Source: JALORV01 sp963791235 (GTDB lineage: Bacteria > Pseudomonadota > Gammaproteobacteria > Burkholderiales > Burkholderiaceae_F). From it: DNA of 64,000 bases. The stretch is from the NCBI GenBank assembly GCA_963791235.1, contig CAWBRW010000027.1, positions 1-64,000 of the forward strand, read 5' to 3'. Made by a program: the position numbers and the translations under genes. A model generated the notes under the pieces. The model was not told the origin of the DNA. It saw only the letters and a program-made list of their open reading frames with translations, and did no database searches. Numbering within the stretch: position 1 is the stretch's first letter; each line of letters starts with the position of its first letter. Positions 19,873 to 27,465 of the stretch are shown one piece after another.

Positions 19873-21334
19873 ATGAAAGCCCACGATCCTGCGCTTGATC
19901 GCCTGGCCACTGCCAAGGCGCTGCTCCTCGACCCCTACGGCCTCGATGAAGGTCACCTGCAAAAGGTGCTGTCGACCATCTTCGAGCACCGGGCCGACTA
20001 TGCGGACCTGTACTTCCAGTACACCCGCAACGAGTCGTTCTCGCTGGAGGAAGGCATCGTCAAGAGCGGCAGTTTCGACATCGAACAGGGCGTCGGCGTG
20101 CGCGCCGTCGCCGGCGACCGGACCGCGTTCGCGTATTCCGACGACCTGTCCCTCGAATCGCTGACCGAAGCCGCCGTCACGGCGCGCGCGATCGCGCGGC
20201 AGGGCAGCGGCAAGGTTCGCATCGCGCCGCGCGTATCACCGCGTTCGCAGGCGGCGCTGTACGGCACGGCGGACCCGGTCGCCTCCCTCGACGCCGCCGA
20301 GAAGATCCGGATGCTCGAGCGCATCGAAAGGATCGCCCGCGGCCGCGACCCGCGCGTGAAGCAGGTGATGGCCAACATCGGTGCGGAGTACGACGTCGTG
20401 CTGGTGGCCCGCAGCGACGGCCTGCTCGCGGCCGACGTGCGGCCCCTGGTGCAGCTTGTCGGTCACGGTCATCGTCGAAGAGCATGGACATCGCGAACAG
20501 GGCTTCTCGGGCGGCGGCGGCCGCCATGATCTCTCCTTCTTCTCGGAGGAGCGCCTCGTCGAGCACGCGAACAAGGCGGTCGATCAGGCGCTCGTCAATC
20601 TGGCGGCCAAGCCCGCACCTGCAGGCGTGATGCCGGTCGTGCTCGGGCCGGGCTGGCCAGGCATCCTGCTGCACGAGGCCGTCGGTCACGGCCTCGAAGG
20701 CGATTTCAATCGCAAGGGCTCGAGCGCCTTTGCCGGTCGCATCGGCCAGCGTGTGGCTTCACCCGGCGTCACGGTGGTCGACGATGGCACGCTGCCCAAC
20801 CGCCGCGGTTCGCTCAATATCGATGACGAGGGTAACGCGACGCAGCGCACCGTGATGATCGAGGACGGCATCCTGCGCGGCTACATCCAGGATTCGCTCA
20901 ATGCGCGCCTGATGAAGGTCAGACCCACCGGCAACGGCCGGCGCGAATCGTTTGCTCACCTGCCGATGCCGCGCATGACCAACACCTACATGCTCGCCGG
21001 CGACCACGCGCCCGAGGAGATCATCCGCTCGGTGAAGTCGGGCCTTTATGCGAGCAACTTCCGCGGTGGGCAGGTCGACATCACCAATGGCAAGTTCGTG
21101 TTCAGCATGGCCGAGGCCTACCTGATCGAGAATGGCCGCATCACAGCACCGGTGAAGGGCGCGACGCTGATCGGCAACGGCCCGGATGCGCTGACGCGAG
21201 TGACGATGATCGGCAGCGACATGGAACTCGATCTCGGCATCGGCACCTGCGGCAAGGACGGCCAGAGCGTTCCGGTCGGTGTCGGTCAGCCGACGCTGCG
21301 CATCGAGGGCCTGACGGTCGGGGGAACCGGCTAA
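19873..21334 (+). CDS. tldD: TldD metalloprotease subunit (one frameshift)
   Basis: Subunit of the TldD/TldE zinc protease, which unfolds and cleaves small peptides and takes part in microcin maturation and CcdA turnover. The zinc motif HEAVGH lies near residue 267 in LLHEAVGHGLEGDFNRKGSSAFAG. The N-terminus (SVEEGIV-like: SFSLEEGIVKSGSF) and C-terminal glycine-rich GIGTCGKDGQSVPVGVGQPTLRI match the family. One base is gained near 20455-20462 (after ADVRPLV); the second frame continues LSVTVIVEEHGHREQGFSGGGGR. The start at 19873 is the first ATG before conserved sequence. The tldE partner is not in the window. Confidence 0.93.
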
Positions 21335-21540
21335 GGTGGCGCTGCTCGCGTACGCGACCCTACGGGTCGCACGTGCGCTCGCAGCGGATTGATCAGGCGC
21401 GCCGCCTTGAGGCGGCTCGGCGACGGCGCGCAGCTCAACTGCTGGCCGTCGGAGCCGCGCTACGATCCTCGGATGTTGCCCTTGCGCGGACTTGAGCGCG
21501 GCACGCTTGGCATAATTCGCACATAACAAGAAACAGTCCC

Positions 21541-21546
21541 AGGGAG
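21541..21546 (+). promoter_or_regulatory. Shine-Dalgarno that decides a CTG start
   Basis: AGGGAG lies five bases upstream of a CTG at 21552. The family N-terminus (M-K-F-L...) begins exactly there, while the next standard start (GTG 21573) would remove seven conserved residues. Confidence 0.6.
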
Positions 21547-21551
21547 ACACG

Positions 21552-22154
21552 CTGAAGTTCCTGCCGCCGATCGTGTGGCTGACGCGCCTGCTCGTCGGTG
21601 CGTATCCGCGCTGGATCGGGTCGGCACCGACCGCGGCGCAGCGCATCTATTTCGGCAATCACACGAGCCACATGGATACCGTGGTGCTGTGGGCCGCACT
21701 GCCGGAGGAACTGCGCTCGAACACACGGCCGGTCGCCGCCAAGGACTACTGGGACAAGCCGGGCATCCGCGGCCTCATCGCGCGTGACGAACTGAACGTC
21801 GTGATGGTCGATCGCAGTCGCGAGGACCCGAACGCCGATCCGCTCGACCCGCTGAAGGACGCGCTCGAGCATGGCTTCTCGCTGATCATCTTTCCCGAGG
21901 GGACGCGCAGCGCGCAGCCGCTGCCGGGCCCCTTCAAGAGCGGGCTCTACCACCTCGCCAGCGAGTTCCCGCAGGTCGAGCTGATTCCGGTCTACATAGA
22001 AAACCTGCATCGGAGCATGCCCAAGGGCGCGCTGCTGCCCGTGCCGATCATCTGCACGGTCCGTTTCGGCGCGGCGCTCTCGCTCGCACCCGGCGAGGAC
22101 AAGGACCTCTTCCTCGAGCGCGCGCGCGCCGCGGTGATACGGCTCGCAAGCTGA
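21552..22154 (+). CDS. Lysophospholipid/1-acylglycerol-3-phosphate acyltransferase, PlsC family
   Basis: Membrane-associated acyltransferase making phosphatidate or a similar lipid. Motif I NHTSHMD (H37-D42) and motif III FPEGTRSAQ are both present, with a hydrophobic N-terminus (FLPPIVWLTRLLVGAYPRW). About 200 residues. I place the start at CTG 21552, supported by a well-spaced AGGGAG; no ATG is available upstream in frame. The next gene encodes a CdsA-like enzyme and begins at the last base of this stop codon, so the two are coupled, as in E. coli YnbB and its PlsC-like neighbour. Confidence 0.86.
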   Translation: MKFLPPIVWLTRLLVGAYPRWIGSAPTAAQRIYFGNHTSHMDTVVLWAALPEELRSNTRPVAAKDYWDKPGIRGLIARDELNVVMVDRSREDPNADPLDPLKDALEHGFSLIIFPEGTRSAQPLPGPFKSGLYHLASEFPQVELIPVYIENLHRSMPKGALLPVPIICTVRFGAALSLAPGEDKDLFLERARAAVIRLAS

Positions 22155-23110
22155 TGAACCTCAGTCTCAACGAGACCTTCCTCGCGGTGTTCTGCACGCT
22201 GGCGATCCTGTCGGCGGTGGCGACCGGGGTCGGCCAGTGGGCGGCCCACCATACGATCGATTCCGCGCGACTCGCGCGCCTGGGACTGCTCAATTCGAGA
22301 ATTCGCGGCTCCTGGTCGGTGCTGGCCGTCTTCACGATTGCATTTGCAATGGGGCCGGTGGCGCTGCTCGTCGTCTTCGCCCTCGCCTCGTACTTCGCGT
22401 TGCGCGAGTTCGTGTCGCTGACACCGATCAAGTCGTCGGACCATTGGGCCCTGGTCGTTGCCTTCTACCTGGTGATTCCGGCGCAATACCTCCTGCTCGG
22501 CTTTGGCCGGGCCAGCGTGTTTGCGACCTTCATTCCCGTCTACGTCTTCCTGTTGCTGCCGGTCGTCGTGGCGATCCGACAGGACAACGAGCGCTTCCTC
22601 GAACGCGTCGCCAAGGTGCAATGGGGCCTGATGATCAGTGTCTATTGCATCAGTCATGCGCCGGCGATTGCGACATTGCCGATCAAGGGCTACGAGGGCC
22701 GCGGCCCGCTGCTGCTGCTGTTCTTCCTGCTGGTGCTGTTCCTGACCGACCTGCTGCAGATCATCTTCAGCGCGATGCTCGACGGGCGGGCGCTGAAGTC
22801 GAATCCGAACAAGACCGCCAAGGGCGTGCTCGCGGGCAGCGCCAGCGGAGCGCTGATCGGCACACTGCTGTGGTGGATGACGCCGTTTACGTGGTGGCAG
22901 GCGTTGATCATGTCGCTCGTCATTGTCGGCACTGGCTACCTCGGCAGCGTGGTGCTGGCCGCAGTCAAGCAGAGCCTGGGCGCCCGCCTGTGGGACACCG
23001 AGTTCGAGCTCACGCGCGGCGTGCTGGAGCGGCTCGATGCACTCACCTTTGCGGCGCCGCTCTTCTGGCAGATCACCCGTTATTTCTGGGTCATCCGCGC
23101 CGACGTCTGA
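22154..23110 (+). CDS. CdsA-like phosphatidate cytidylyltransferase
   Basis: 318-residue multi-spanning inner-membrane protein that should form CDP-diacylglycerol from phosphatidate and CTP. Eight or so hydrophobic spans; the CDP-synthase region is FLLVLFLTDLLQIIFSAMLDGRALKSNPNKTAKGVLAGSASG (note S-P-N-K-T), and KRSLGxKD is replaced by KQSLGARLWDTEF, typical of the YnbB branch. It overlaps the PlsC-like gene by one base. Position between tldD and aroG suggests an accessory copy, with the essential cdsA elsewhere. Confidence 0.87.
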   Translation: MNLSLNETFLAVFCTLAILSAVATGVGQWAAHHTIDSARLARLGLLNSRIRGSWSVLAVFTIAFAMGPVALLVVFALASYFALREFVSLTPIKSSDHWALVVAFYLVIPAQYLLLGFGRASVFATFIPVYVFLLLPVVVAIRQDNERFLERVAKVQWGLMISVYCISHAPAIATLPIKGYEGRGPLLLLFFLLVLFLTDLLQIIFSAMLDGRALKSNPNKTAKGVLAGSASGALIGTLLWWMTPFTWWQALIMSLVIVGTGYLGSVVLAAVKQSLGARLWDTEFELTRGVLERLDALTFAAPLFWQITRYFWVIRADV

Positions 23111-23198
23111 CCGGCGTCAAACCGGGCCGGCTTGCGGCCGCGCAGCAACCTCGGGTATCTTGCGGGTTCGCGTCGCGTTTGCGCGGCGCGGGCTGAAC

Positions 23199-23282
23199 AT
23201 GAACCTGACTGCGCGCTTCTACTTTTTCTACTTTTATGGCTTTTTCCGGCCCTGGGCGGAGAGAGTCGAACGGCGCGCGTAA
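23199..23282 (+). CDS. Phe/Tyr-rich leader peptide of aroG
   Basis: A 27-residue reading frame starting with ATG at 23199. Residues 7-16 read FYFFYFYGFF: six Phe and three Tyr in ten codons, followed by RPW. The stop is at 23280-23282, 21 bases before a perfect intrinsic terminator and 90 bases before the DAHP synthase gene. This is the layout of attenuation leaders such as pheL: scarce charged tRNA-Phe or tRNA-Tyr stalls the ribosome and favours read-through. No strong Shine-Dalgarno is visible. The peptide itself probably has no other role. Confidence 0.8.
   Translation: MNLTARFYFFYFYGFFRPWAERVERRA
23248..23259 (+). promoter_or_regulatory. Candidate antiterminator arm
   Basis: GGCCCTGGGCGG, directly after the Phe/Tyr codon run, mimics the 3' arm of the terminator (GGCCTGGCGG apart from two extra bases). 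It can therefore pair with the terminator's 5' arm at 23304-23315 and block terminator formation. A ribosome stalled on codons 7-13 would leave this segment free. Confidence 0.6.
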
Positions 23283-23303
23283 CGAACACACCGAATCGAC
23301 CCG

Positions 23304-23337
23304 AACCGCCAGGCCCACAAACCTGGCGGTTTTTTTT
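23304..23337 (+). terminator. Intrinsic terminator / attenuator upstream of aroG
   Basis: Perfect 10-bp stem AACCGCCAGG (23304-23313) with CCTGGCGGTT (23322-23331), loop of eight bases, followed by an unbroken T tract (23330-23337). It lies between the leader peptide and aroG with no other gene between, so it acts as an attenuator for aroG. It also ends the preceding cdsA-like transcript. Confidence 0.88.
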
Positions 23338-23371
23338 CGCCAGGTGGGCCGGCTGAAAGCGAGGACCCACG

Positions 23372-24466
23372 ATGGACGGAGCACGAACCATGCGCTACAT
23401 GACCGATGACCTGCGGATCCGCGAGATCAAGGAACTCTCGCCGCCGTCGCACCTGATCCGCGAGTTCCCGTGCGAAGACGTCGCATCGGTCACGGTGCAC
23501 GAGAGCCGGCAGGCGATCCACCGCATCCTGCACGGCATGGATGACCGGCTGGTCGTGGTGATCGGGCCGTGCTCGATCCACGATCCGTCGGCTGCGCTGG
23601 ATTACGCACGCAAGCTCAAGGCCGAACGCGATCGCCTCGCAGCTGACCTCGAGATCGTCATGCGCGTCTACTTCGAGAAGCCGCGCACCACGGTGGGCTG
23701 GAAGGGTCTGATCAACGACCCCGACATGGACGGCAGTTTCCGCATCAACCACGGCCTGCGCGTCGCGCGCGAGCTACTCATGGAGATCAACGCCGCCGGC
23801 CTCCCCGCCGGCTGCGAGTATCTCGACATGATCACGCCGCAGTACATCGCCGACTTCGTCGCGTGGGGCGCGATCGGTGCGCGTACGACCGAAAGCCAGG
23901 TGCACCGCGAACTCGCCTCCGGCCTGTCGTGCCCCGTCGGCTTCAAGAACGGCACCGACGGCAACATCAAGATCGCCGCCGACGCCATCAAGGCCGCGCA
24001 GCAACCCCACCATTTCCTGTCGGTCACGAAGGGCGGCCACTCGGCCATCGTCTCCACGAAGGGCAACGAGGACTGCCACATCATCCTGCGCGGCGGCAAG
24101 CAGCCGAACTTCGATGCCTCCAGCGTCGAGGCGGCGTGCGTTGAACTCGGCAAGGCAGGCCTGGCGCAGCGGCTCATGATCGACGCCAGCCACGCCAACA
24201 GCCAGAAGAACCATGCGAACCAGGTCCCGGTGTGCGACAACATCGCGCAGCAACTCGCTGCCGGCGACACGCGCATCATCGGCGTGATGGTCGAAAGCCA
24301 TCTCACCGCCGGGCGGCAGGACCTCGTGCCCGGCAAGCCGCTGACCTACGGGCAGTCGCTCACCGACGCCTGCATCGGCTGGGATGACAGCGTGCGCGTG
24401 CTGGATGTACTGGCGGAGGGCGTGAGGCGGCGGCGGCTGAACGCGGCCGGCTACACCGGCAAGTAG
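23372..24466 (+). CDS. aroG: 3-deoxy-7-phosphoheptulonate synthase, class I (Phe-sensitive type)
   Basis: DAHP synthase (EC 2.5.1.54) joins phosphoenolpyruvate and erythrose-4-phosphate, the first step of the shikimate pathway. 364 residues, closely similar to E. coli AroG throughout: DDLRIREIKEL, VVVIGPCSIHDP, MRVYFEKPRTTVGWKGLINDP, WGAIGARTTESQVHRELASGLSCPVGFKNGTDG, GVMVESHL. The Pro in MITPQY and Ser in ASGLSCPVG, equivalent to AroG P150 and S180 of the Phe site, are kept, so Phe feedback inhibition is expected. GAGGA at 23361-23365 supports the start at 23372. Expression is probably also set by the Phe/Tyr attenuator upstream. Confidence 0.96.
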   Translation: MDGARTMRYMTDDLRIREIKELSPPSHLIREFPCEDVASVTVHESRQAIHRILHGMDDRLVVVIGPCSIHDPSAALDYARKLKAERDRLAADLEIVMRVYFEKPRTTVGWKGLINDPDMDGSFRINHGLRVARELLMEINAAGLPAGCEYLDMITPQYIADFVAWGAIGARTTESQVHRELASGLSCPVGFKNGTDGNIKIAADAIKAAQQPHHFLSVTKGGHSAIVSTKGNEDCHIILRGGKQPNFDASSVEAACVELGKAGLAQRLMIDASHANSQKNHANQVPVCDNIAQQLAAGDTRIIGVMVESHLTAGRQDLVPGKPLTYGQSLTDACIGWDDSVRVLDVLAEGVRRRRLNAAGYTGK

Positions 24467-24659
24467 GCCAGGGACACCGGCCGGGAGAGCGACGGGAGGA
24501 GAGCCACGCTCGCCGCTCCGACGGCGTGCCGCGATCACCTTATGCGCGAAGACTCACGGCTTACCGATTACAGGCTCGATCCGCCGGTCACGCATGCCGA
24601 AGCGATACCGAGTCTGCGTCGGACGCGCAGTCAGGCATCCGGTCGCACCATGGAAATCG

Positions 24660-25433
24660 TCACTTGACCATATCGCGATACGCGTGCCAGCTCGCGTGCC
24701 CCAGCAGTGGGAAGACGACGACCAGGCCCAGCATGAACGTCGCAAAACCGACCGCAGTCAGCAGCGCGATCAGCGCCGCCCAGACGAGCGTCGCACGCGG
24801 ATTGGCCAGGCAGCATCTGAGGCTGGTCAGTGCGGCGGTCACCACGTCGACGTCACGGTCGAGCAGCATGGGCGCCGTGATGACGCCGAGGACGAACACT
24901 GTCAGCGCGAACAAGGCACCCGCTCCGAAATACGCGACCAACAGCGGAATGTAGCGGCCGGAAAACAGGACATCGGCAGCGAGAGTGTTCAGGTCCCGCA
25001 CTTCGCCACCGTAGAACAAGGCAAAGATGATCGCGGCCACCCGCTCCCAAAGGATCAGCGTCAACGTAAGCACCAGACCCCACAGCGCAATCGAGCCGAA
25101 ATTGCGTCGCCATGCGAACACTGCCGCTCCGCCGTCGATCTTCTGTCCCCGCTCGATCTGCCGGGACAGTGCATAGAACACCATGGCGACGAAGGGCGCC
25201 ACCAGCAGAAAACCACCGACCAGCGCCGGCACCAAATACGTATACCGCCAAGCCACCGCCAACAGCGCCACGCCAAATACGGCGACCCACAACCCGTAGC
25301 CAAGGCTCGGCCCGGCAGCACGCTTCAGATCCGACCAGCCGCGGCTGAGCCATAGGAGTGGCCGCGAGGCCTCGACGCGTTGCACCTGCGCAGTGGCGAC
25401 GCCGGCATCGCGATGTTCCATCGTGTGTTCCAT
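24660..25433 (-). CDS. DUF2189 membrane protein
   Basis: 257 residues, about six hydrophobic spans. The region RPLLWLSRGWSDLKRAAGPSLGYGL near residue 25 and the C-terminal GHASWHAYRDMV are the DUF2189 hallmarks. The family is common in proteobacteria and is sometimes linked to cytochrome oxidase loci; no function is proven. A second ATG at 25421 is an alternative start. It is divergent from the SPFH operon with a 248-base shared region holding a palindrome near the SPFH start. Confidence 0.86.
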   Translation of the reverse strand: MEHTMEHRDAGVATAQVQRVEASRPLLWLSRGWSDLKRAAGPSLGYGLWVAVFGVALLAVAWRYTYLVPALVGGFLLVAPFVAMVFYALSRQIERGQKIDGGAAVFAWRRNFGSIALWGLVLTLTLILWERVAAIIFALFYGGEVRDLNTLAADVLFSGRYIPLLVAYFGAGALFALTVFVLGVITAPMLLDRDVDVVTAALTSLRCCLANPRATLVWAALIALLTAVGFATFMLGLVVVFPLLGHASWHAYRDMVK

Positions 25434-25627
25434 GACACCCTCCTCGATCCAGTTGATCCAGTGTCGACGTGCCGCGCCCGGCGAGACGACCCACGCGTGT
25501 GAGGATCATAGGCGCGCTTCGGCTCAATGGCGCATCGTGTGACGAACGCCGAAGGGCAGTTCGGCTTGCATGTCGTGCCCTGCCGCAGTGCATCGAAAAC
25601 GACGCATTGCCGCTCGTCGGCACGCCG

Positions 25628-25633
25628 TTGACA
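25628..25633 (+). promoter_or_regulatory. Candidate -35 element of the SPFH operon
   Basis: A perfect TTGACA lies 54 bases before the SPFH start. The downstream palindrome (25648-25671) occupies where the -10 element should be, so a bound repressor would block the promoter. No clean -10 hexamer at 17 bases can be named. Confidence 0.4.
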
Positions 25634-25647
25634 TTACCGGCAGCTTC

Positions 25648-25671
25648 TATCACAGTGATATCACTTTGATA
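25648..25671 (+). promoter_or_regulatory. Near-perfect 24-bp palindrome, probable operator
   Basis: The core AGTGATATCACT is perfect and is flanked by TATCAC and TTGATA; over 24 bases only one symmetric pair of positions departs from full dyad symmetry. It abuts the AGGAG ribosome binding site (25671-25675) of the SPFH gene. The repeated TGATA/TATCA half-sites suit a ribbon-helix-helix protein, and the operon's last gene encodes one. Confidence 0.68.
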
Positions 25672-25681
25672 GGAGTCCACG

Positions 25682-26566
25682 ATGCAACCGATGCCACGCA
25701 CCAATGAAGTCGAGCGCCGCAGTTCCAGCGGTTACCTGTGGATCGCGGTAGGCCTCGTGCTGATCGGCGTCGGGGTATTCCTCGTGTTTCGGCCGGCCGG
25801 TTTGATCGGCCTCGCCGCCGGCGTGCTGACGATCCTTGCCGGGGTCCTGGTGCTGGCGGGCCTCTACATGCTGCAGCCGAACGAGGCGGCGATCCTGCTG
25901 CTGTTTGGCGAGTACGTCGGTACCGACCGGGCCGAGGGCCTGCGCTGGGCCAACCCGTTCTACAAGAAGCAGAAGATCAGCCTGCGCGCGCACAACCTGA
26001 TGAGCGAGCGACTGAAGGTCAACGACAAGCGCGGCAACCCAATCGAGATCGCCGCGGCGATCGTCTGGCGAGTGCGCAACACCGCACAGGCGGTGTTCGA
26101 CGTCGAGGACTACGACGAGTACGTGCGCGTGCAGGCCGAAGCGGCGATCCGGCATCTCGCCTCGAGCTATGCCTACGACGAAGGCGAGCACGAGGGGTCC
26201 GACGAGCCGACGCTGCGCGCCAGCCAGGACCGCGTTACGGAGGCGCTGATCCGCGAGCTGGCCGATCGCCTCGACCAGGCCGGCATCGTCGTCGAGGACG
26301 CCAAACTGACGCACCTCGCCTACGCGCCGGAAATCGCTCAGGTCATGCTGCGCCGCCAGCAGGCCGAGGCGATCATCGCCGCGCGCAGCAAGATCGTGCA
26401 CGGCGCGGTCAGCATGGTGGAGATGGCGCTCAAGGGCCTGTCGGAGCGCGACATCGTGCACCTCGACGACGAGCGCCGTGCCGCCATGGTCAGCAACCTT
26501 CTGGTGGTGCTGTGCTCCGAGGGCGAGGCGCAGCCGGTGATCAATACCGGCACGCTCTACCAGTAA
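25682..26566 (+). CDS. SPFH / band 7 domain membrane protein
   Basis: 294 residues. Two N-terminal hydrophobic spans (YLWIAVGLVLIGVGVFLVF, IGLAAGVLTILAGVLVLAGLYML) precede a stomatin/prohibitin-type domain: LQPNEAAILLLFGEYVGTDRAEGLRWANPFY, then the SLRAHNL...VNDKRGNPIEIAAAIVWRV block and a long C-terminal helix. SPFH proteins form large rings and organise membrane microdomains or control proteases. A strong AGGAG stands six bases before the ATG. First gene of a four-gene run with two small membrane proteins and an Arc-like regulator. Specific role unknown. Confidence 0.9.
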   Translation: MQPMPRTNEVERRSSSGYLWIAVGLVLIGVGVFLVFRPAGLIGLAAGVLTILAGVLVLAGLYMLQPNEAAILLLFGEYVGTDRAEGLRWANPFYKKQKISLRAHNLMSERLKVNDKRGNPIEIAAAIVWRVRNTAQAVFDVEDYDEYVRVQAEAAIRHLASSYAYDEGEHEGSDEPTLRASQDRVTEALIRELADRLDQAGIVVEDAKLTHLAYAPEIAQVMLRRQQAEAIIAARSKIVHGAVSMVEMALKGLSERDIVHLDDERRAAMVSNLLVVLCSEGEAQPVINTGTLYQ

Positions 26567-26576
26567 AGGGCCGGTG

Positions 26577-26774
26577 ATGAACCCCTCCCTCGCCATCGCG
26601 ATGGTCGTCGCGGGCGGCGCACTGCTCGCTCTGGCGGTGCTTGGCTACGTGCTCGGCTGGTTCGGCCTCGATGCGGCGATCGCGCTTGGCGTGATCGGCG
26701 CCCTGATCGACACGGCGGGCGCCCTGCTGCTGGTGACGGGCCGGCGCAGGGGTGCCAACGCTCCGCGACGTTGA
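26577..26774 (+). CDS. Small two-span membrane protein
   Basis: 65 residues with two hydrophobic spans (LAIAMVVAGGALLALAVLGYVLG, ALGVIGALIDTAGALLLVTG) and a basic tail RRRGANAPRR. It lies 10 bases after the SPFH gene and 9 before the next gene, so it belongs to the operon. A GTG one codon upstream is an alternative start. I do not recognise a family; its likely site is the membrane beside the SPFH protein. Confidence 0.7.
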   Translation: MNPSLAIAMVVAGGALLALAVLGYVLGWFGLDAAIALGVIGALIDTAGALLLVTGRRRGANAPRR

Positions 26775-26783
26775 GGACGATCC

Positions 26784-27254
26784 ATGTCCCGACCACTGCG
26801 ACCGCGCTACGAACACCGCCAGGGCGGCGGTTTCACACGCCTGACTTTCGTGCTGGGGATCCTCGCGATGCCGGTGCTCTACGCGCTCGACCCGAAGGCC
26901 GGCCCGGCACTGGCGATCGCCACGCCATTCCTGCTGCTGGCCTTCGCTGCATTTGACGGATTGACCATCCGCGTCGTCGGCGACGAGCTTGCCTGGCAGT
27001 TCGGCCACCTCGGCTTCCCGCGCGGTCGCGTGAAGCTGGCGGACATCGCTGCAGCCACCGTCACGCGCACCACGTTCTGGGAGGGCTGGGGCATCCGACT
27101 GACACGCCGCGGCTGGCTGTACAGCGTGTCCGGCCACGATGCGGTGCGGATCGAGCGCCGCAACGGCAAGCCGTTCCTGCTTGGCACCGACGAACCGCGC
27201 AAGCTGAAGGCGGCACTCGATGCCGCGCTCGCGCCGGCCCACCCGCGACGCTGA
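26784..27254 (+). CDS. Hypothetical membrane protein with PH-like C-terminal region
   Basis: 156 residues. Two hydrophobic segments near the N-terminus (TFVLGILAMPVLYAL, ALAIATPFLLLAFAAF) are followed by a soluble part: DGLTIRVVGDELAWQFGHLGFPRGRVKLADIAAATVTRT ... GHDAVRIERRNGKPFLLGTDEPRKL. This layout (strands, then a LGTDEP turn and a short helix) is typical of bacterial PH-like domains. Third gene of the SPFH operon. No assigned function. Confidence 0.72.
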   Translation: MSRPLRPRYEHRQGGGFTRLTFVLGILAMPVLYALDPKAGPALAIATPFLLLAFAAFDGLTIRVVGDELAWQFGHLGFPRGRVKLADIAAATVTRTTFWEGWGIRLTRRGWLYSVSGHDAVRIERRNGKPFLLGTDEPRKLKAALDAALAPAHPRR

Positions 27255-27261
27255 CCCGATC

Positions 27262-27450
27262 GTGGCAAGCCCTGACAAGAAGGCCTTCCTGTTGCGCATC
27301 GATCCACAGCTGTGGGCCGAGCTCGAGCGGCTCGCCGCGGCCGACCTGCGCTCGGTCAATGCGCAGATTGAATTCCTGCTGCGCGAGGCGCTGGAACGCC
27401 GCGGATTGCGAGCAAAGTCTGCGGGACGTGCACGCGCCGGGCGCCCATAG
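27262..27450 (+). CDS. Arc-family ribbon-helix-helix DNA-binding protein
   Basis: A 62-residue protein from GTG at 27262. The RHH fold is clear: strand AFLLRIDPQLWAEL, helix ELERLAAADLRSVNAQIEFLLREALERR, where SVNAQIEFLLREAL is the Arc-family signature. It starts 7 bases after the preceding gene. As the last gene of the SPFH operon it is the natural candidate to bind the palindrome at 25648-25671 and control its own operon; that link is inferred. Confidence 0.86.
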   Translation: MASPDKKAFLLRIDPQLWAELERLAAADLRSVNAQIEFLLREALERRGLRAKSAGRARAGRP

Positions 27451-27465
27451 ACTGGCGCGCCGCCC

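Noticed and set aside
21354..21370. GCGACCC-TAC-GGGTCGC dyad after tldD
   Set aside because: Only seven paired bases and no T tract; too weak to call a terminator.
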